In this document: piece after piece, positions 25,770 through 34,082 of the stretch | How the letters are laid out: each line of letters opens with the position of its first letter | Numbering within the stretch: the first letter of the stretch is position 1 | Origin: Actimicrobium sp035984655 | GTDB taxonomy: Bacteria; Pseudomonadota; Gammaproteobacteria; Burkholderiales; Burkholderiaceae_D | NCBI RefSeq assembly: GCF_035984655.1 | Contig: NZ_JAXCHT010000003.1 | Span: 178,653 to 242,652, forward strand | Reading direction: 5' to 3' | Length of the DNA: 64,000 nt | Notes under the pieces: model-generated | Told to the model about the DNA's origin: nothing | The model's input: the letters and a program-made list of their open reading frames with translations, nothing else | Database searches by the model: none | Program-made: the position numbers and the translations under genes

Positions 25770-26243
25770 ATGACGAACCTGGCTAAAATCCTGTCGCTCG
25801 ACAACGTTGTACTCGGACTCGAAGTCTCCAGCAAAAAGCGGGCATTCGAGCAGGCCGGTCTCATTTTCGAAAACAACTGTGGCATTGCGCGCTCGACGGT
25901 GTCGGAAAATCTGTTCGCGCGCGAGCGGCTCGGCTCGACCGGCCTCGGGCACGGCGTAGCGGTACCACACGGACGCATCAAAGGCCTGAAGGCGCCACTG
26001 GCCGCCTTTGTGCGACTGGCAGAGCCAATCCCGTTCGAGTCGCCGGACGCGCTGCCAGTGAACCTGCTGGTGTTCCTGCTGATTCCCGATCATGTCACCC
26101 AGCAGCACCTTGAGACGCTGTCGGAAATTGCCGAGATGTTTTCAGACGACGCGTTTCGCACGATCCTGACCAACGATCCGGACGCGCGCTCGGTGCATGC
26201 GCGCCTGGTCGCATGGCAGAGCAGCATGCACGACCTCGGCTGA
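25770..26243 (+). CDS. ptsN: Nitrogen-regulatory PTS IIA protein (PtsN)
   Basis: 157-residue EIIA-Ntr of the nitrogen phosphotransferase system, a signalling phosphoprotein that controls K+ transport, sensor kinases and other targets. The phosphorylated histidine is H67 in GHGVAVPHGR; the surrounding FARERLGSTGLG and LLIPDHVTQQHLETLSEIAEMF are family motifs. The ATG at 25770 is preceded by a run of ten T residues (25757-25766) and no Shine-Dalgarno sequence; an upstream TTG at 25740 would add ten unconserved residues. It is followed after 10 bp by hprK. In many proteobacteria rpoN and hpf precede this gene; here queF does. Confidence 0.95.
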   Translation: MTNLAKILSLDNVVLGLEVSSKKRAFEQAGLIFENNCGIARSTVSENLFARERLGSTGLGHGVAVPHGRIKGLKAPLAAFVRLAEPIPFESPDALPVNLLVFLLIPDHVTQQHLETLSEIAEMFSDDAFRTILTNDPDARSVHARLVAWQSSMHDLG

Positions 26244-26253
26244 GGCCCTCACC

Positions 26254-27192
26254 ATGCCCACCTCGACACCACTGACGATTCAGCAAATCTACGATGAAAA
26301 TCGAGAGACGCTGGAACTTGGCTGGTTCGCCGGCTTTTCCGGCGGCGAACGCCTGATTTCCGGGGACGCCGCGTCCGCTGCCGATCAGGTGGGCCATTTG
26401 AATCTGATCCACCCGGGACGCATTCAAGTCTTTGGTCATCAGGAAACCAATTATTACCAGCGGCTGTCGCAAGACTCGCGCCGCTATCAGACCGCCGAAC
26501 TGGTTGCCGGCGAGCCCCCGGCGTTCATCATTGCGCAAGGTTTGACGACCCCGCCAGAAATTCTTGCGGTGTGCGACGAACGCCACATCCCGCTGTTTTC
26601 GACGCCATTGCCGGCCGCACAGGTGATCGATTATTTGCGGGTGTACCTGTCCAAGAAATTGGCTCAGCGCATTACCATGCATGGCGTGTTCATGGATGTG
26701 CTGGGCGTTGGCGTGCTCATTACCGGCGAATCCGGTCTGGGCAAAAGCGAACTTGGCCTTGAATTGATCTCCCGCAGTCACGGCCTGGTTGCCGACGACG
26801 CGGTGGAGTTTGCCCGCATTGCGCCGAACATGATCGAAGGTCGCTGCCCGACCCTGTTGCAGAATTTGCTGGAAGTCCGCGGCCTGGGTCTGCTCGATAT
26901 CAAGACCATTTTTGGCGAGACCGCCGTACGCCGCAAAATGCGATTGAAGCTGATTGTTCATCTGGTTCGCCGCAGTACACTGGAAGAGAACTACGAGCGA
27001 CTGCCGCTGAATGCCCAAAGTGAGGAAGTACTTGGCTTGCCAATCCGCAAAGTGGTCATTCCGGTGGAGGCGGGACGCAATCTTGCGGTGTTGCTGGAAG
27101 CGGCGGTACGCAACACCATCTTGCAGCTGCGCGGTATCGATACGCTCAAGGAGTTCATGGAGCGCCAGCAGAAAGCCATGAACAGCGACTGA
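26254..27192 (+). CDS. hprK: HPr kinase/phosphorylase
   Basis: Bifunctional serine kinase/phosphorylase acting on the PTS carrier HPr (or Npr). 312 residues. The N-terminal domain (about 1-130) is followed by the catalytic domain with H143 (MHGVFMDV), P-loop GESGLGKS (158-165), the DD of LVADDAVEF and the HprK signature LEVRGLGLLDI. The length and C-terminal helix match the family. In proteobacteria the enzyme belongs to the regulatory Ntr-type PTS, in line with ptsN just upstream. The ATG at 26254 gives the family N-terminus; the longer frame overlaps ptsN. Confidence 0.95.
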   Translation: MPTSTPLTIQQIYDENRETLELGWFAGFSGGERLISGDAASAADQVGHLNLIHPGRIQVFGHQETNYYQRLSQDSRRYQTAELVAGEPPAFIIAQGLTTPPEILAVCDERHIPLFSTPLPAAQVIDYLRVYLSKKLAQRITMHGVFMDVLGVGVLITGESGLGKSELGLELISRSHGLVADDAVEFARIAPNMIEGRCPTLLQNLLEVRGLGLLDIKTIFGETAVRRKMRLKLIVHLVRRSTLEENYERLPLNAQSEEVLGLPIRKVVIPVEAGRNLAVLLEAAVRNTILQLRGIDTLKEFMERQQKAMNSD

Positions 27193-27276
27193 AATTCGTG
27201 TCACCTGCCGTGCACAAGTTCGGAACTGCGATCCAAGTGACGGCAACCAATTCTGATTGGGGTGGTATTATTTCTT

Positions 27277-28140
27277 ATGCGCATTATCCTCATTACAGGC
27301 ATTTCCGGTTCCGGCAAGTCGGTCGGCCTTAACGCCCTCGAAGACGCTGGCTATTTCTGCGTCGACAATCTCCCGCCGACCCTGCTGCGCGCCCTGGTGG
27401 CGACACGCATGCAGGACAATGGCGAAAATCTGGCGGTCGCGGTCGACGCGCGCAGTGCCGATTCGCTCAGTGGCTTGCCGGAAGACATCGCAAGGCTCAA
27501 GGATGAGGGACACGACGTCAAGGTTCTGTTTTTGAGCGCAAAGACTGAATCGCTGATCGCCCGTTTTTCCGAAACGCGTCGCGCGCATCCCCTATCCCAT
27601 CGCTTGCGCCCTGGTCAGACAGCCGATGACAGGCTGACACTGACCGAGTGCATCCTCAAGGAACGCGAAATGCTCGTGACCATTGAAGGCCTCGGTCACG
27701 TCATCGATACGTCGGGGCTGTCGGCCAATAAACTTCGGGCCTGGATCAAGGAACTGGTTGAATCCGAACGCACGCCGTTGACGCTACTGTTCGAGTCATT
27801 TGCCTACAAATTTGGCGTGCCGCTGGATGCCGACCTGGTGTTTGATGTCCGCGTCCTGCCCAACCCGCACTATGACATCGCCTTGCGCGCGCTGACCGGG
27901 CGCGATCAGCCGGTGATCGACTTTCTCGATGCGTTGCCCGAAGTTGCATCCTTGCAAAACGACATTCGCGACTTTGTCGAAAAATGGCTGCCCGCCTTCA
28001 AGAACGACAACCGCAGCTACCTGACAATTGCCATTGGCTGCACCGGCGGCCAGCATCGTTCGGTGTACATGGTCGAGCATCTTGCCCGCTATTTCCAGGA
28101 CAAGGAACGCGTCGTCCTGCGCCATCGCGAATTGGCCTGA
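27277..28140 (+). CDS. rapZ: RNase adapter protein RapZ
   Basis: 287-residue RapZ/YvcJ family protein. In E. coli it delivers sRNA GlmZ to RNase E and senses glucosamine-6-phosphate; in other bacteria it is known as a nucleotide-binding protein of this cluster. The N-terminal P-loop is GISGSGKS (8-15), followed by CVDNLPPTLL; the C-terminal domain shows GCTGGQHRSVYMVE and the DLVFDVRVLPNPHY segment. ATG at 27277 is the canonical start, yet no Shine-Dalgarno sequence precedes it and a small perfect hairpin (CCAAT-TCTG-ATTGG, 27247-27260) lies 16 bp upstream. It follows hprK by 84 bp. Confidence 0.94.
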   Translation: MRIILITGISGSGKSVGLNALEDAGYFCVDNLPPTLLRALVATRMQDNGENLAVAVDARSADSLSGLPEDIARLKDEGHDVKVLFLSAKTESLIARFSETRRAHPLSHRLRPGQTADDRLTLTECILKEREMLVTIEGLGHVIDTSGLSANKLRAWIKELVESERTPLTLLFESFAYKFGVPLDADLVFDVRVLPNPHYDIALRALTGRDQPVIDFLDALPEVASLQNDIRDFVEKWLPAFKNDNRSYLTIAIGCTGGQHRSVYMVEHLARYFQDKERVVLRHRELA

Positions 28141-28141
28141 C

Positions 28142-28774
28142 GTGACGACGCCCCCTGCCCAGATGGATCAGTGGCTGCCGCTGTTTCCGTTGCAAACAGT
28201 GCTGTTTCCCAACGGCGTGCTGCCGTTGCGCATCTTCGAAACCCGTTACATCGACATGGTGCGCGAATGCATGCGTAACGACCGGCCGTTCGGCGTCGTG
28301 GCGATTCGCACTGGTGCGGAAACCGGTCCGCCGGCCGAACCGGAGACCATCGGCTGCATGGCCCATATCATGCACTGGGACATGCAGGTCGGCGGCCTGC
28401 TTCAGATACGCACGGTCGGCGGAATGAAGTTCAGGATCCTGCAAACACGGACCCTGAAGGATGGACGGCTGGAAGCACAGATCATCCCTGTTGCCGACGA
28501 TGTCGCCGCCGCCACGAGCAGCGCGCACGTCGCCTGCGCGACAGCGCTGCGACGCATTACCAATGACTTCGACGAACGGATTGGCGATGACGATGCGCTG
28601 GCTTATCCATTTGCCAAGCCGTTGCGCTTTGACGAGGTCGGTTGGGTGGCCAACCGCTGGAGCGAAATTTTGCCAATCCCACTGAAGGCGCGGCAGAAAT
28701 TGCTGGAGCTGGTCGACCCGGGAAGCCGTTTGTCCATTATTTATACCTATTTGCAACAGCATCAGATATTGTAA
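28142..28774 (+). CDS. LON substrate-binding domain protein
   Basis: A stand-alone N-terminal Lon domain (PUA-like fold) without protease or ATPase parts, about 210 residues. The signature opening is WLPLFPLQTVLFPNGVLPLRIFETRYIDMV; QVGGLLQIRTVGGMKFRI follows, and the C-terminal helices end in YLQQHQIL. Such proteins are common in proteobacteria and have no proven role; protein quality control is often assumed. The start is either GTG at 28142, 1 bp after the rapZ stop, or ATG at 28163. Close spacing suggests it is cotranscribed with rapZ. Confidence 0.85.
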   Translation: MTTPPAQMDQWLPLFPLQTVLFPNGVLPLRIFETRYIDMVRECMRNDRPFGVVAIRTGAETGPPAEPETIGCMAHIMHWDMQVGGLLQIRTVGGMKFRILQTRTLKDGRLEAQIIPVADDVAAATSSAHVACATALRRITNDFDERIGDDDALAYPFAKPLRFDEVGWVANRWSEILPIPLKARQKLLELVDPGSRLSIIYTYLQQHQIL

Positions 28775-28944
28775 GCAAACGTTTCATGTTGCACCAGGCT
28801 AACAAATCACCCTTACTGTTCAGATAGCTTGCTGCAACACAAGAACCTTTCACAGAATCTCCGCCACATTCGGGAAAATCAGTCTGCGCACGCCATGTGA
28901 TTCGGCAGCGAGCTGCAACCTGTTCAATTTCGTCATTGCGATCC

Positions 28945-30033
28945 ATGCAAGCCCAAACCATCCAGCGCCGCAAGAACTTGAGATCGGCACGCCGCATTCC
29001 AAAGATCTCCCCGATCAGCATCGCTTCGCTGCTGTTTCTTGCCACAATCTTTGCGTTTTTCGAGCAAGGTTTTGTCACAGCAATGGCCTTCCTGGTGGGC
29101 GCCAGCATGTTGACAATCTCGCTGCTGATTTTTTACATCATCTTTGCGTTACGCCTGAACACCCGATTCTTCGAACCGAGTCTGACCCTGGCGCAGATTA
29201 CTGTCTCGGTGACCATCATGCTGACCGTGTTTTTTCTGGACCGTGCCGTCCAGTTGGCGCTCGGTCCGTTCTTGCTGGTTGCCTTTTCCTATGGCGTCTT
29301 TCGCTTGACGAAGACGGCGCAGAACGCGCTCGCGGCGGGCACCATGTTGACCTATCTGGCCATCGTGCTGGGACGTGGCTATCAGGACGATTTCAATGGA
29401 ACCTTCCGACTCGACTTGCTGCTATGGGTCGTGATCGCGCTAACGCTGCCAATGACGATGACCGTCAGCGCGCAGATCCGGCAGCTTCGCAGCGCCTTGA
29501 AGAATACGCGCCAACAGTTGCTGCAGTTCGAAGAAAAAGCCATTCGGGATGAACTGACCGGTCTGTACAACCGACGCCAGTTGCAAACCGAACTCGATCT
29601 GGCGATTGCGCAAAGCAACGAGCACGACACGCCGTTCTGTCTTTGTCTCATTGACGTGGATCACTTCAAGGATATCAACGACAAGCATGGCCATCTGGCT
29701 GGTGACATGATCTTGCGCGAATTTTCCCGTGTCGCCCGCGAGAGCATCCGCGACAGCGATATCATCGGCCGCTACGGCGGCGATGAGTTCATGCAGATCC
29801 TGCCGGACACCGAACTCAAAGGCGCCGTCATGCATGCAGAGCGCCTGCGCGTGCATGCGCACTTCCTGGATCTGAAAAGCGTGCTGCCGCAAAAATCCAT
29901 TTCCCTGTCGATTGGCGTGGCGCAGTATCGCCCTGGTGAAGAAGTCGCGGAGTTAATCGAACGTGCCGATGCGGCCCTGTATCGTGCCAAGGAACGCGGA
30001 CGCAACCGGGTCGAATGGATCGATGGCGACTAA
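28945..30033 (+). CDS. Membrane-bound GGDEF diguanylate cyclase
   Basis: Makes the second messenger cyclic di-GMP. 362 residues: a short basic N-terminus, six hydrophobic helices (about 22-180; an MHYT/7TM-like sensor block without named domain), a coiled linker (LRSALKNTRQQLLQFEEKA) and a GGDEF domain. The active site reads RYGGDEF, a functional variant of GG[DE]EF, and the inhibitory I-site R-x-x-D (RDSD) sits exactly five residues before it, so product feedback is expected. DELTGLYNRR and DVDHFKDINDKHGH are further catalytic motifs. ATG at 28945 was preferred over GTG at 28897. Its stop overlaps the convergent mutY stop by four bases. Confidence 0.9.
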   Translation: MQAQTIQRRKNLRSARRIPKISPISIASLLFLATIFAFFEQGFVTAMAFLVGASMLTISLLIFYIIFALRLNTRFFEPSLTLAQITVSVTIMLTVFFLDRAVQLALGPFLLVAFSYGVFRLTKTAQNALAAGTMLTYLAIVLGRGYQDDFNGTFRLDLLLWVVIALTLPMTMTVSAQIRQLRSALKNTRQQLLQFEEKAIRDELTGLYNRRQLQTELDLAIAQSNEHDTPFCLCLIDVDHFKDINDKHGHLAGDMILREFSRVARESIRDSDIIGRYGGDEFMQILPDTELKGAVMHAERLRVHAHFLDLKSVLPQKSISLSIGVAQYRPGEEVAELIERADAALYRAKERGRNRVEWIDGD

Positions 30034-31172
30034 CGCTGCGCGTCAAACAGCCCGTCAGTTTGAAACAGCGCCATCAGCAATTTCTTGACTGGCGCGGGCA
30101 GCGGCGCGTCACCCAGGCGATCGGTCGGATACCAGACGTAGGCGTTCTGTCCGACACTGTGCACTCGCGCAGACAAGTGCACGGCATAGGGCGAAATCTG
30201 CAACTTGAAATGGGTAAACGCGTGCGAAATCGTCAGCAGGCGCTCCCACGATCCCGCCGTGCCGAATGGCGCCACTGCATTGACGATGTCTTGCTCGAAG
30301 CGGCTGGCTTCGTCGGGGAGGTCATGGTCGATTGGCAGCAGCGACGCGCTTTCCGGCAGTGACAGCAAGCCGCCCCATATCCCCGAATCTGGCCGCTGCT
30401 CAAGTAACACTTGTCCCTTGTCGATGATCACCAACATTGCCGTTTGCCGCTGCGGCACGGCCTTCTTTGGCTTGCGCACCGGCAGCAGGTGCACGCGGTC
30501 GGTTGCCAAGGCAACGCAGCTCGATGCCAACGGGCAGCGCGCGCATGCTGGCTTGCTGCGCGTGCACAATGTCGCACCGAGATCCATCAATCCCTGCGTG
30601 TAGGCCTCAACGTCAGCGCCTGGCAACAATGCTTCGGCCAGTTGCCAAAGTCGGTCTTCCACCGGTTTGCTTCCTGCAAATTCGTCCACACCAAACACCC
30701 GGCTGAACACGCGCTTGACGTTGCCGTCCAGGATGGCTGCCCGAGTCCCGTAGGCAAATGCACTAATTGCCGCAGCGGTCGATCGCCCGATTCCGGGCAA
30801 GTCGGCCAGCAGTCGCGGGTCAGCCGGAAAGACGCCACCATATTCGTTCACGACCCGCTTCGCGCATTGGTGCAGATTGCGCGCGCGGGTGTAATAGCCG
30901 AGCCCGCTCCAGTGCGCCATGACGTCTTCCGATGGCGCTTCGGCGAGCGCGCCAACGGTTGGGAAGCGCGTCAGAAACCGCTGGTAGTAGCCAATCACCG
31001 CGGCGACCTGGGTCTGCTGGAGCATGACTTCCGAGAGCCAGATGCGGTAGGCGTCACGCGTGTTTTGCCACGGCAAGGTGTGCCGTCCGTGCGCCTTTTG
31101 CCAGCCGATGACGCTGACGGAGAATTCCGGATCCGGGTCAAGCACCTTCGCGGCACTGATGACACGCTTCAT
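30030..31172 (-). CDS. mutY: Adenine DNA glycosylase MutY
   Basis: Removes A paired with 8-oxoguanine. 380 residues: the helix-hairpin-helix motif LPGIGRSTAAAI with the catalytic Asp in AILDGNVKR; the E of the active site in SEVMLQQTQV; the [4Fe-4S] loop with spacing C-x6-C-x2-C-x5-C (LCTRSKPACARCPLASSC); and a C-terminal NUDIX-like 8-oxoG recognition domain (AMLVIIDKGQVLLEQRP). The ATG directly abuts the stop of the dynamin-like gene (no gap), so translation is likely coupled. MutM, the other arm of the oxidised-guanine system, is two genes upstream. Confidence 0.96.
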   Translation of the reverse strand: MKRVISAAKVLDPDPEFSVSVIGWQKAHGRHTLPWQNTRDAYRIWLSEVMLQQTQVAAVIGYYQRFLTRFPTVGALAEAPSEDVMAHWSGLGYYTRARNLHQCAKRVVNEYGGVFPADPRLLADLPGIGRSTAAAISAFAYGTRAAILDGNVKRVFSRVFGVDEFAGSKPVEDRLWQLAEALLPGADVEAYTQGLMDLGATLCTRSKPACARCPLASSCVALATDRVHLLPVRKPKKAVPQRQTAMLVIIDKGQVLLEQRPDSGIWGGLLSLPESASLLPIDHDLPDEASRFEQDIVNAVAPFGTAGSWERLLTISHAFTHFKLQISPYAVHLSARVHSVGQNAYVWYPTDRLGDAPLPAPVKKLLMALFQTDGLFDAQR

Positions 31173-33110
31173 TCAGGCCGCAAACGCATACTCGGCAAGA
31201 TCAGCCCGTACCGCGTCCTTCAACGATTGTTCGAGCGCCTGCAGTTGCGCAAACTGGCTCGACAATTCGGCTTCCATGACCTCAAAGGACGCGACTTTTT
31301 CTTCCAGGCTGTCGGTCGCCAAATGAATGCGCTCAACCGATTGCCGGCGTCGTTTCAGCTGCGACTTGTGTTCGCGAATCTGTCCTTCAAGCGGCACCAT
31401 GACCACTTTCAGCCAAGCCTCGACGTCGCGATTTGCCTGCAAAAAGCTTTGCTTGACGCGCGAGGCAATGGAGTCGAAAAACTTCTGCATCAACACCGCA
31501 GTGTGCGTCGTCATGATCGCCGTGGTGCCGAACTGCCGCTGGTAGATGCCCTCGATCATGGCAATTTCCTTGACATACTTGTCGAGCGAGAATGGCATCG
31601 GCGTCGACAACGCAAGGCCATGCTCAGTAGAGAATTTGCGGTACATGACCGTCATCATGGCGGTGATTTCTTCGGTCTTGCGCGACGACAGTTGCAGGTT
31701 ATTCTGGATCTGGGCAAAGAATCGCTTGGCGGCGTCGCGAAAGCCGGTCGAAAAGATACTGCTCTCCATGGCCAGTCGCGTCAGCCGGATATCTTCTTTC
31801 AGAATTCCCATGCCAAGGCTGGTAAATACATCCGTCGAAAGGCGTGCGAACACCGCTCGCGTGCCCTGCAGCTTGATCAGGCTGCTGTCGAATTCGCGTT
31901 TCTCCATGTCGATGCGCTTCATCATGTGGTCGATGATGGACTGGTTCTTTCCGCGCAGGCTTTTGAGTTCAAGCAACTGCTCAATGACGTTGCGTGTGCG
32001 TGATGACAATAGCGTTTTTTTCGATGCCGTCAGCTCCTGGATCTCCACATCGAGCTGCTCCCGGATGATGGTTTGCTTGGACGGAATAAGCTGGTTGGAC
32101 AAGGCATTTTCAAGTTGCGGCAAACGGCTGCGGGCCAACAGGGCAGGATTCTGGTTGATCTTGCCGATCAGACCTTTCTGGGCCGACACCGGGAATACCT
32201 GATGTTCCTGCAAGCCAAGCGTTATCGCTGCACTGGTGACCTGCTGGCGAATTTGCTGTTCGATTTCATCGGGAGTGCGCAATTCGTCCCACATGCTGTC
32301 GATTTTGTTGAGCACCACCATGCGTCCGGTGCCTGTGCCAATGTGATCGCGCCAGATCTCGATATCGCTCTTCGTCACACCGGTATCGGCGGCCAGAATG
32401 AACAGCACCGCGTGGGCGTTCGGGATCAGGTTCAGCGTTAGTTCCGGCTCGGTACCGATGGCGTTGAGGCCTGGTGTGTCGATGATGATCAAGCCCTGCT
32501 TGAGCAATGGGTGCGGGAAATTGACAATGGCATGGCGCCATCTGGAAATTTCGACCATGCCGTCCTGATCAACAGCCAACGCGATATCGGGATCCATTTC
32601 GTCGTACAGGCCATAACGCTGGGCCTGCGCAATCGTGACGCGTTTGGTCAGGCTGACTTGCTTGAACGCCTCCAGCATGCCCTCGCCTGAAGCAATATTC
32701 AGTGGCAGCACGGTCCACACATGGCCTTGGTTTTTCAAGTCACTGGTCGATGGCGATTCGCCACGGGTTTCGATCGGCAGCAACCGGATCGACGGCGGAA
32801 AGGTTTCGTCGTACAACAGTTCGGTCGGGCACATCGTGGTGCGACCTGCTGATGAAGGCAGGATGCGCTGTCCGTATTCTGCAAAGAAAATCGCGTTGAT
32901 CAGTTCCGATTTGCCGCGCGAAAATTCAGCGACGAAGGCGATTGTCAGTTTATCGCTGGTGAGACGGCCCATCATCTGCTCAATACGCTGTTCAGTGGCG
33001 GCATCCATCAACTCGGCGCGCTCGACATGCCGACGATAGCTCGCCAGCGCAGTCATTACGCCATTGCGCCAACTGCTGTATTCCTGAAATTTCTGGACCA
33101 GATTGCTCAC
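31173..33110 (-). CDS. Bacterial dynamin-like GTPase between mutM and mutY
   Basis: 645-residue dynamin superfamily protein. GTPase motifs: G1 in FVAEFSRGKSELINA (60-73, K68 S69), G2 in SAGRTTMCPT, G3 in IIDTPGLNAIG and G4 in VVLNKIDSMWD. The rest is long alpha-helix (stalk-like; ELTASKKTLLSSRTRNVIEQLLELKSL and C-terminal coiled coil SLEEKVASFEVMEAEL) without a clear membrane segment. The start is GTG at 33110, preceded by a well-spaced GGGGA; the open frame to 33578 is an overlap with mutM. Family members remodel membranes, and E. coli CrfC is tied to replicating DNA. The tight mutM/mutY context hints at a DNA-linked role, but this is inference. Confidence 0.88.
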   Translation of the reverse strand: MSNLVQKFQEYSSWRNGVMTALASYRRHVERAELMDAATEQRIEQMMGRLTSDKLTIAFVAEFSRGKSELINAIFFAEYGQRILPSSAGRTTMCPTELLYDETFPPSIRLLPIETRGESPSTSDLKNQGHVWTVLPLNIASGEGMLEAFKQVSLTKRVTIAQAQRYGLYDEMDPDIALAVDQDGMVEISRWRHAIVNFPHPLLKQGLIIIDTPGLNAIGTEPELTLNLIPNAHAVLFILAADTGVTKSDIEIWRDHIGTGTGRMVVLNKIDSMWDELRTPDEIEQQIRQQVTSAAITLGLQEHQVFPVSAQKGLIGKINQNPALLARSRLPQLENALSNQLIPSKQTIIREQLDVEIQELTASKKTLLSSRTRNVIEQLLELKSLRGKNQSIIDHMMKRIDMEKREFDSSLIKLQGTRAVFARLSTDVFTSLGMGILKEDIRLTRLAMESSIFSTGFRDAAKRFFAQIQNNLQLSSRKTEEITAMMTVMYRKFSTEHGLALSTPMPFSLDKYVKEIAMIEGIYQRQFGTTAIMTTHTAVLMQKFFDSIASRVKQSFLQANRDVEAWLKVVMVPLEGQIREHKSQLKRRRQSVERIHLATDSLEEKVASFEVMEAELSSQFAQLQALEQSLKDAVRADLAEYAFAA

Positions 33111-33168
33111 GTGTTTCCCCTGAATGCCCGATATTGACTCGCTGTTTGCAAGTTGATCCTGAGACTGC

Positions 33169-33990
33169 TCAATGCTGGCACTGGACACAATAAAACGTCG
33201 AGCGTTGCCCCTGCTTGATCTGCCGAATCGTCTGCCCACACACACGACATGCTTCCCCCGCACGATCATAGACGAAGTAACTCTGCTGGAAATAGCCAGA
33301 TTGTCCATTTGCGCCAACAAAATCCCGCAAAGTGCTGCCGCCCTGCTCAATTGCCGACAAAAGTGTCGCCTGAATCTCTGCGGCCAGGCGGACATAACGC
33401 GCCAGGCCGATGCGCCCGCCCGGTGTTTTCGGGTTAATGCGTGCACGAAACAGGCTTTCGGACGCATAAATATTGCCAACACCGACGACAACGTCGCCCG
33501 CCAGCAGGATTTGCTTGATTGCGGCGCTGCGTCCACGCGTTTGCGTGAAGAGGATGGAACCCAGCAAGGTGGCGTCAAGCGGCTCGACGCCTAAACCCCG
33601 CAGCAGCAGATGCTGCTCGACCGGTCCATCGTCAGCGGAATGCCACAGCACAGCGCCAAAACGGCGCGGATCAGTCATGCGCACCAGGTGCTCGCCAAGG
33701 ACCAGATCGAAGTGATCATGCGTTTGTGGTGGCGTTGCCGTTGGCAACACGCGAAGGTGCCCGGACATGCCGAGATGCACAATCAAGGTGCCGTGATCGA
33801 ATGCAATCAGCAGGTACTTCCCGCGCCGCCCGGTCGTGCGCACCGTGCGGCCGGTCAGCAGGCTGGCCAGTCCGGATGGAAATGGCCAGCGCAGACCGCT
33901 GCGCCGCAGCGTCACATCGGTAACCATCTTGCGTTCCAGATGCGGGGCGATACCCATGCGGGTAACTTCAACTTCAGGCAACTCGGGCAT
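33169..33990 (-). CDS. mutM: Formamidopyrimidine-DNA glycosylase MutM
   Basis: Excises 8-oxoguanine and Fapy bases and cleaves the abasic site. 273 residues with the N-terminal catalytic MPELPEVE (P2, E3 after Met removal), the catalytic Lys in RRGKYLL (about 58), the helix-two-turn-helix region VVGVGNIYASESLF and a C-terminal zinc finger C-x2-C-x16-C-x2-C (CRVCG ... CVQC). Normal length. It heads the mutM / dynamin-like / mutY unit and is divergent from the TPR lipoprotein gene, with 92 bp between them. Confidence 0.97.
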   Translation of the reverse strand: MPELPEVEVTRMGIAPHLERKMVTDVTLRRSGLRWPFPSGLASLLTGRTVRTTGRRGKYLLIAFDHGTLIVHLGMSGHLRVLPTATPPQTHDHFDLVLGEHLVRMTDPRRFGAVLWHSADDGPVEQHLLLRGLGVEPLDATLLGSILFTQTRGRSAAIKQILLAGDVVVGVGNIYASESLFRARINPKTPGGRIGLARYVRLAAEIQATLLSAIEQGGSTLRDFVGANGQSGYFQQSYFVYDRAGEACRVCGQTIRQIKQGQRSTFYCVQCQH

Positions 33991-34082
33991 GTGTTACGCA
34001 TCCTGATGAATAGGCGACTTCGGACCGGAAACCGGCATACTGTCCCGGCAGTTACGCGCAAACCGGACGGGTTCGGCGTAGA

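Noticed and set aside
33111..33578. N-terminal extension of the dynamin-like ORF
   Set aside because: It overlaps mutM out of frame, has no similarity to dynamins and is replaced by a well-placed GTG with Shine-Dalgarno at 33110.
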